From Heterobilharzia americana (Eukaryota; Platyhelminthes; Trematoda; Strigeidida; Schistosomatidae), in NCBI GenBank assembly GCA_944470555.2, contig OX104132.1, forward strand, positions 16,439,755 through 16,503,754: a DNA stretch of 64,000 bases. Reading direction: 5' to 3'. Under the pieces are notes generated by a model. It had not been told where the DNA came from and did not search any database. It was given only the letters and a program-made list of their open reading frames with translations. Of the stretch, positions 61,471-64,000 are shown piece after piece; the first letter of the stretch is position 1, and each line of letters opens with the position of its first letter. The position numbers were made by a program, and so were the translations under genes.

Positions 61471-63093
61471 TTGTACATTTTTGAGATGTTTGTCTACATC
61501 ATGAATGCCTGAGAACTTTGCACACACTTTCTCCCAGCCTTGTACAGTTCACGCTTATTTTGGTTTCGGTTTGCCGATAAAGGTGCGCTTGAAATACAAC
61601 GCTCGCATTATTTACGTTTTGGTCTTTTCAATACGCGTTGTTATTAATCGAATTACTAGAAACGGGAACTGGAACTACTGTATACACAAATTGAACGAAT
61701 TCTCTCCCATCGCGGATCCATTAGAACCGATAGTTACGCTAATGGACCAAAAGTCTATCACTCGCTTAGCTATTATCTATACGTTCTGAGCTAATGAAAA
61801 CATACTAGGACCTCTAAACGTGTAAAGGAAGGCGACCATACATTCAAACCCAATGGGTGTTTGATTACTAGCTCGTCCGGTTGGATTCTGCAGTTTGAAA
61901 GGTACAAATATATAGTCAGTGTTCCCTTTAAGTTTACTATTAAAAACCGATTCTCTAATAACTTGTTTCTCTCGGTTCATTCTAAGGACACAATCACAAA
62001 ACATCTCTGTTTATTCACATGAGGTGACCTGATAATAGTATATTTCAGGTGAGTAGGACTCACCAACATCATGCTCACATGAATTGTATTCTTGTCCTAC
62101 AGGGTTCTCATGCACGTAATCCGTTGTTACTCGAGGTTTCCAACAGGTTATTGGTTAGTGCTATAGATGGATGAGGGCAACTCGTGTGTGCACCAATCAG
62201 TGAATGCAAACGACTTGAAACAGCATTGTTGGAACTTCCAGTCTGTGATTACAGCGAGCGGAATGGAATATCACGAAAGACGAACTTGGAGGAGAGGAGT
62301 TCTTGTCTTCTCAGTGTCATTCGAAATATATGTAAACTTTAATTTATGCGTATGCATATACATCCCTCAAAATTATCGTGCATGGATTTCAACTTGACAG
62401 AGCCAATCATTCGTTATTTCATTATCCGTCCAGTCATCCACCTTCAGTGAAACAGCCTTGCATGAATCCTCCTCTATTATTGATCATACGGACAGTTGGA
62501 ATATGCAGATCTAAAATTGACTTTCGGCACTTGCTGACCAGTAGACGTACTCGGTGCTCACACAATTCACTTCTCCAGAATCATAATACTTCCAATAATT
62601 TTCGAGCATCCCTATCACAAGTCAATTCTAAGGGAATGCATCTCGCAGTCACAAGTATTATCACTCAACTATCCCACCCATGGTTGACGTGTTGCACGAC
62701 TGGATCATATGCACTAATTGATCATAGGAGACTAACCAATTTCATCTCGTCTAGTCCTGAGTGCAGACCGAATTCTCTGGATCATGAGATACGAAAAGCT
62801 CCCTAGGATTAGACAACATGAAACCAGGCACTTTCCAGTAGCCAGTCAATATATTTGGTCGATGTGCGTTCAAGCGCAGTTATGTGTTTCCTTCAACTAA
62901 CAACTACTTTCATGGCCCTGCAAATAGTGTGCATGCAGTCGACGTAACAAATGATGTTCATGTGCACTCTGGTCACCTACCTGGCATAATTTCCATCCAA
63001 TTTTGAAGAAATGCAGAGAGTGACTCACCAATCGTCTCAGCGACGTATCTATCGATGAAATTGAATTCAGGTGTTATTTTCTCACATTGATGG
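61471..63093. other. Intergenic stretch, nothing recognised
   Basis: The longest frame (62378-62806, 142 codons) has no motif and lies in ordinary AT-rich sequence; I do not call it a gene. Confidence 0.45.
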
Positions 63094-63103
63094 TAATAAT
63101 AAC

Positions 63104-63455
63104 AACGGTGAAAAGAGTGATGAGGGGTAACAGATATATGTCTGCTTGAATTCTCTTAGCACTGATAACCATAACTAGACGATGCTATAATCCACCACTG
63201 GTTGATAAAAGCTCTTCAACTGTTGTAAACACCACTGAATAAATAGCCTATTGTACACATTGATATAATATGAGTGTTTATGGTTGCAGTGATTCATTGT
63301 GTCGCTGTGTCAGGTCAGAGACATACGGTGTTGGGATAAGTAGTAGGTTTGGTAGTACGAAGTGGTTTACTAGGGAAAGTTCTATTCCATCACCATTCTT
63401 GCAATGAATTTTCTGGTGAGCTTCTAATAACAGAACTACATCATTTGATATTCAC
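63104..63455 (+). repeat. Segmental duplication, copy 2
   Basis: Near-identical to 55209-55560 without indels. It lacks the long ATA tract, having only GGTAATAATAAC at its start. Confidence 0.9.
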
Positions 63456-63765
63456 TTATTTTGAAGTGTGTTATGACTCTTGAACTTTCTCAATACAATT
63501 TTCTTTGTTGTATCTGTAGATCTGTTAGTTGAATGACCATTGAATGCGATCATAAAAAATCAAGAGAGCATAGTGTTTAGCAGTGTGCTTGACAGTGAGG
63601 CATCAGTTTCATCAGTCTGTCGAATCCTGGAAGTTATCACAAATGTTCAGTGCATGCCATCACCTTTTCTGTCATAAAGTTATCGGGGAGCCTCTAATGA
63701 CAAAACTACATCATTTGATATTCACTATAACATGTAGAATCTGAAGGGAGGGATTCATGTAGGAA
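63456..63765 (+). repeat. Diverged continuation of duplication, copy 2
   Basis: 63456-63655 resembles 55753-55970. Then 63688-63763 resembles 55526-55600 again (CTACATCATTTGATATTCAC, then ACATGTAGAAT), so part of the block is present a second time. The order is rearranged relative to copy 1. Confidence 0.75.
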
Positions 63766-64000
63766 CATCGTCAACGAACTAAGTTACGCTATAGCCGGAT
63801 ATCAACAATGCACTTCTACATTGCCAGTTCTATCTTTCAGAGCACTGACTATTATTGTTCCCAATGAAAAAGGCTGAAAATATGTGTCTAACCAGCGTTT
63901 TGCAGCCTGCCCTTCAATGTGTATTACTGCTGAAGAAGCATTAACTATTCATTGTGGGTTCCTGAAGCTGCACTTACGAGTGTACACTCCATACCACCAT

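Noticed and set aside
62378..62806. 142-codon open frame
   Set aside because: No motif or signal and no neighbouring promoter or splice context seen; a frame of this length can arise by chance in this much sequence.

Overview
The window looks like nuclear DNA of a blood fluke (Schistosoma or a close relative). It is AT-rich and eukaryotic, with short GT-AG introns, TATA boxes and AATAAA signals. It carries a cluster of SCP/TAPS 'venom allergen-like' (VAL) genes, a tRNA-like SINE with a hammerhead ribozyme (as in the schistosome SM-alpha family), and many CR1-like, RTE-like, Ty3/Gypsy and Penelope-like retroelements. Species and chromosome cannot be fixed from sequence alone. I found no prokaryotic operon, CRISPR array or phage gene.

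Layout. 160-2428 (+): a complete five-exon VAL gene with a TATA box and polyA signals; intron 4 holds a decayed SINE. 2640-3352: a Penelope-like fragment with a GIY-YIG nuclease. About 4110-5000: a badly decayed Ty3/Gypsy pol fossil. 8679-15924: a near-perfect palindrome with 3554-base arms around a 138-base spacer. Each arm carries one complete VAL gene, and the two are transcribed divergently from the centre (10107-11982 on -, 12621-14496 on +). 15925-54610: about 39 kb that is mostly retroelement debris. It includes an LTR retrotransposon with both LTRs (19648-25295), a fold-back pair of hammerhead SINEs (26692-27034), about eight CR1-like LINE fragments on both strands, and two RTE-like pieces. 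56272-58409 (+): a fourth VAL locus with good exons 2-5 but a stop at a conserved Trp codon and an unrecognisable first exon. 60190-61470: another LINE fragment. 63094-63765: a second copy of the region upstream of the fourth VAL locus, suggesting another VAL copy beyond the right edge.

How it fits together. All four VAL loci share internal exons of 140, 91 and 101 bases with the same phases, and a TATA-to-ATG spacing of 44-45 bases. They are therefore recent products of local duplication. The palindrome and the duplicated upstream block show that both inverted and direct duplication have occurred here. Host-type coding sequence is confined to the VAL loci; almost everything else recognisable is mobile-element sequence. 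Exon coordinates come from hand splicing by homology among the four loci. Retroelement boundaries are approximate, and family labels rest on motifs, not searches.
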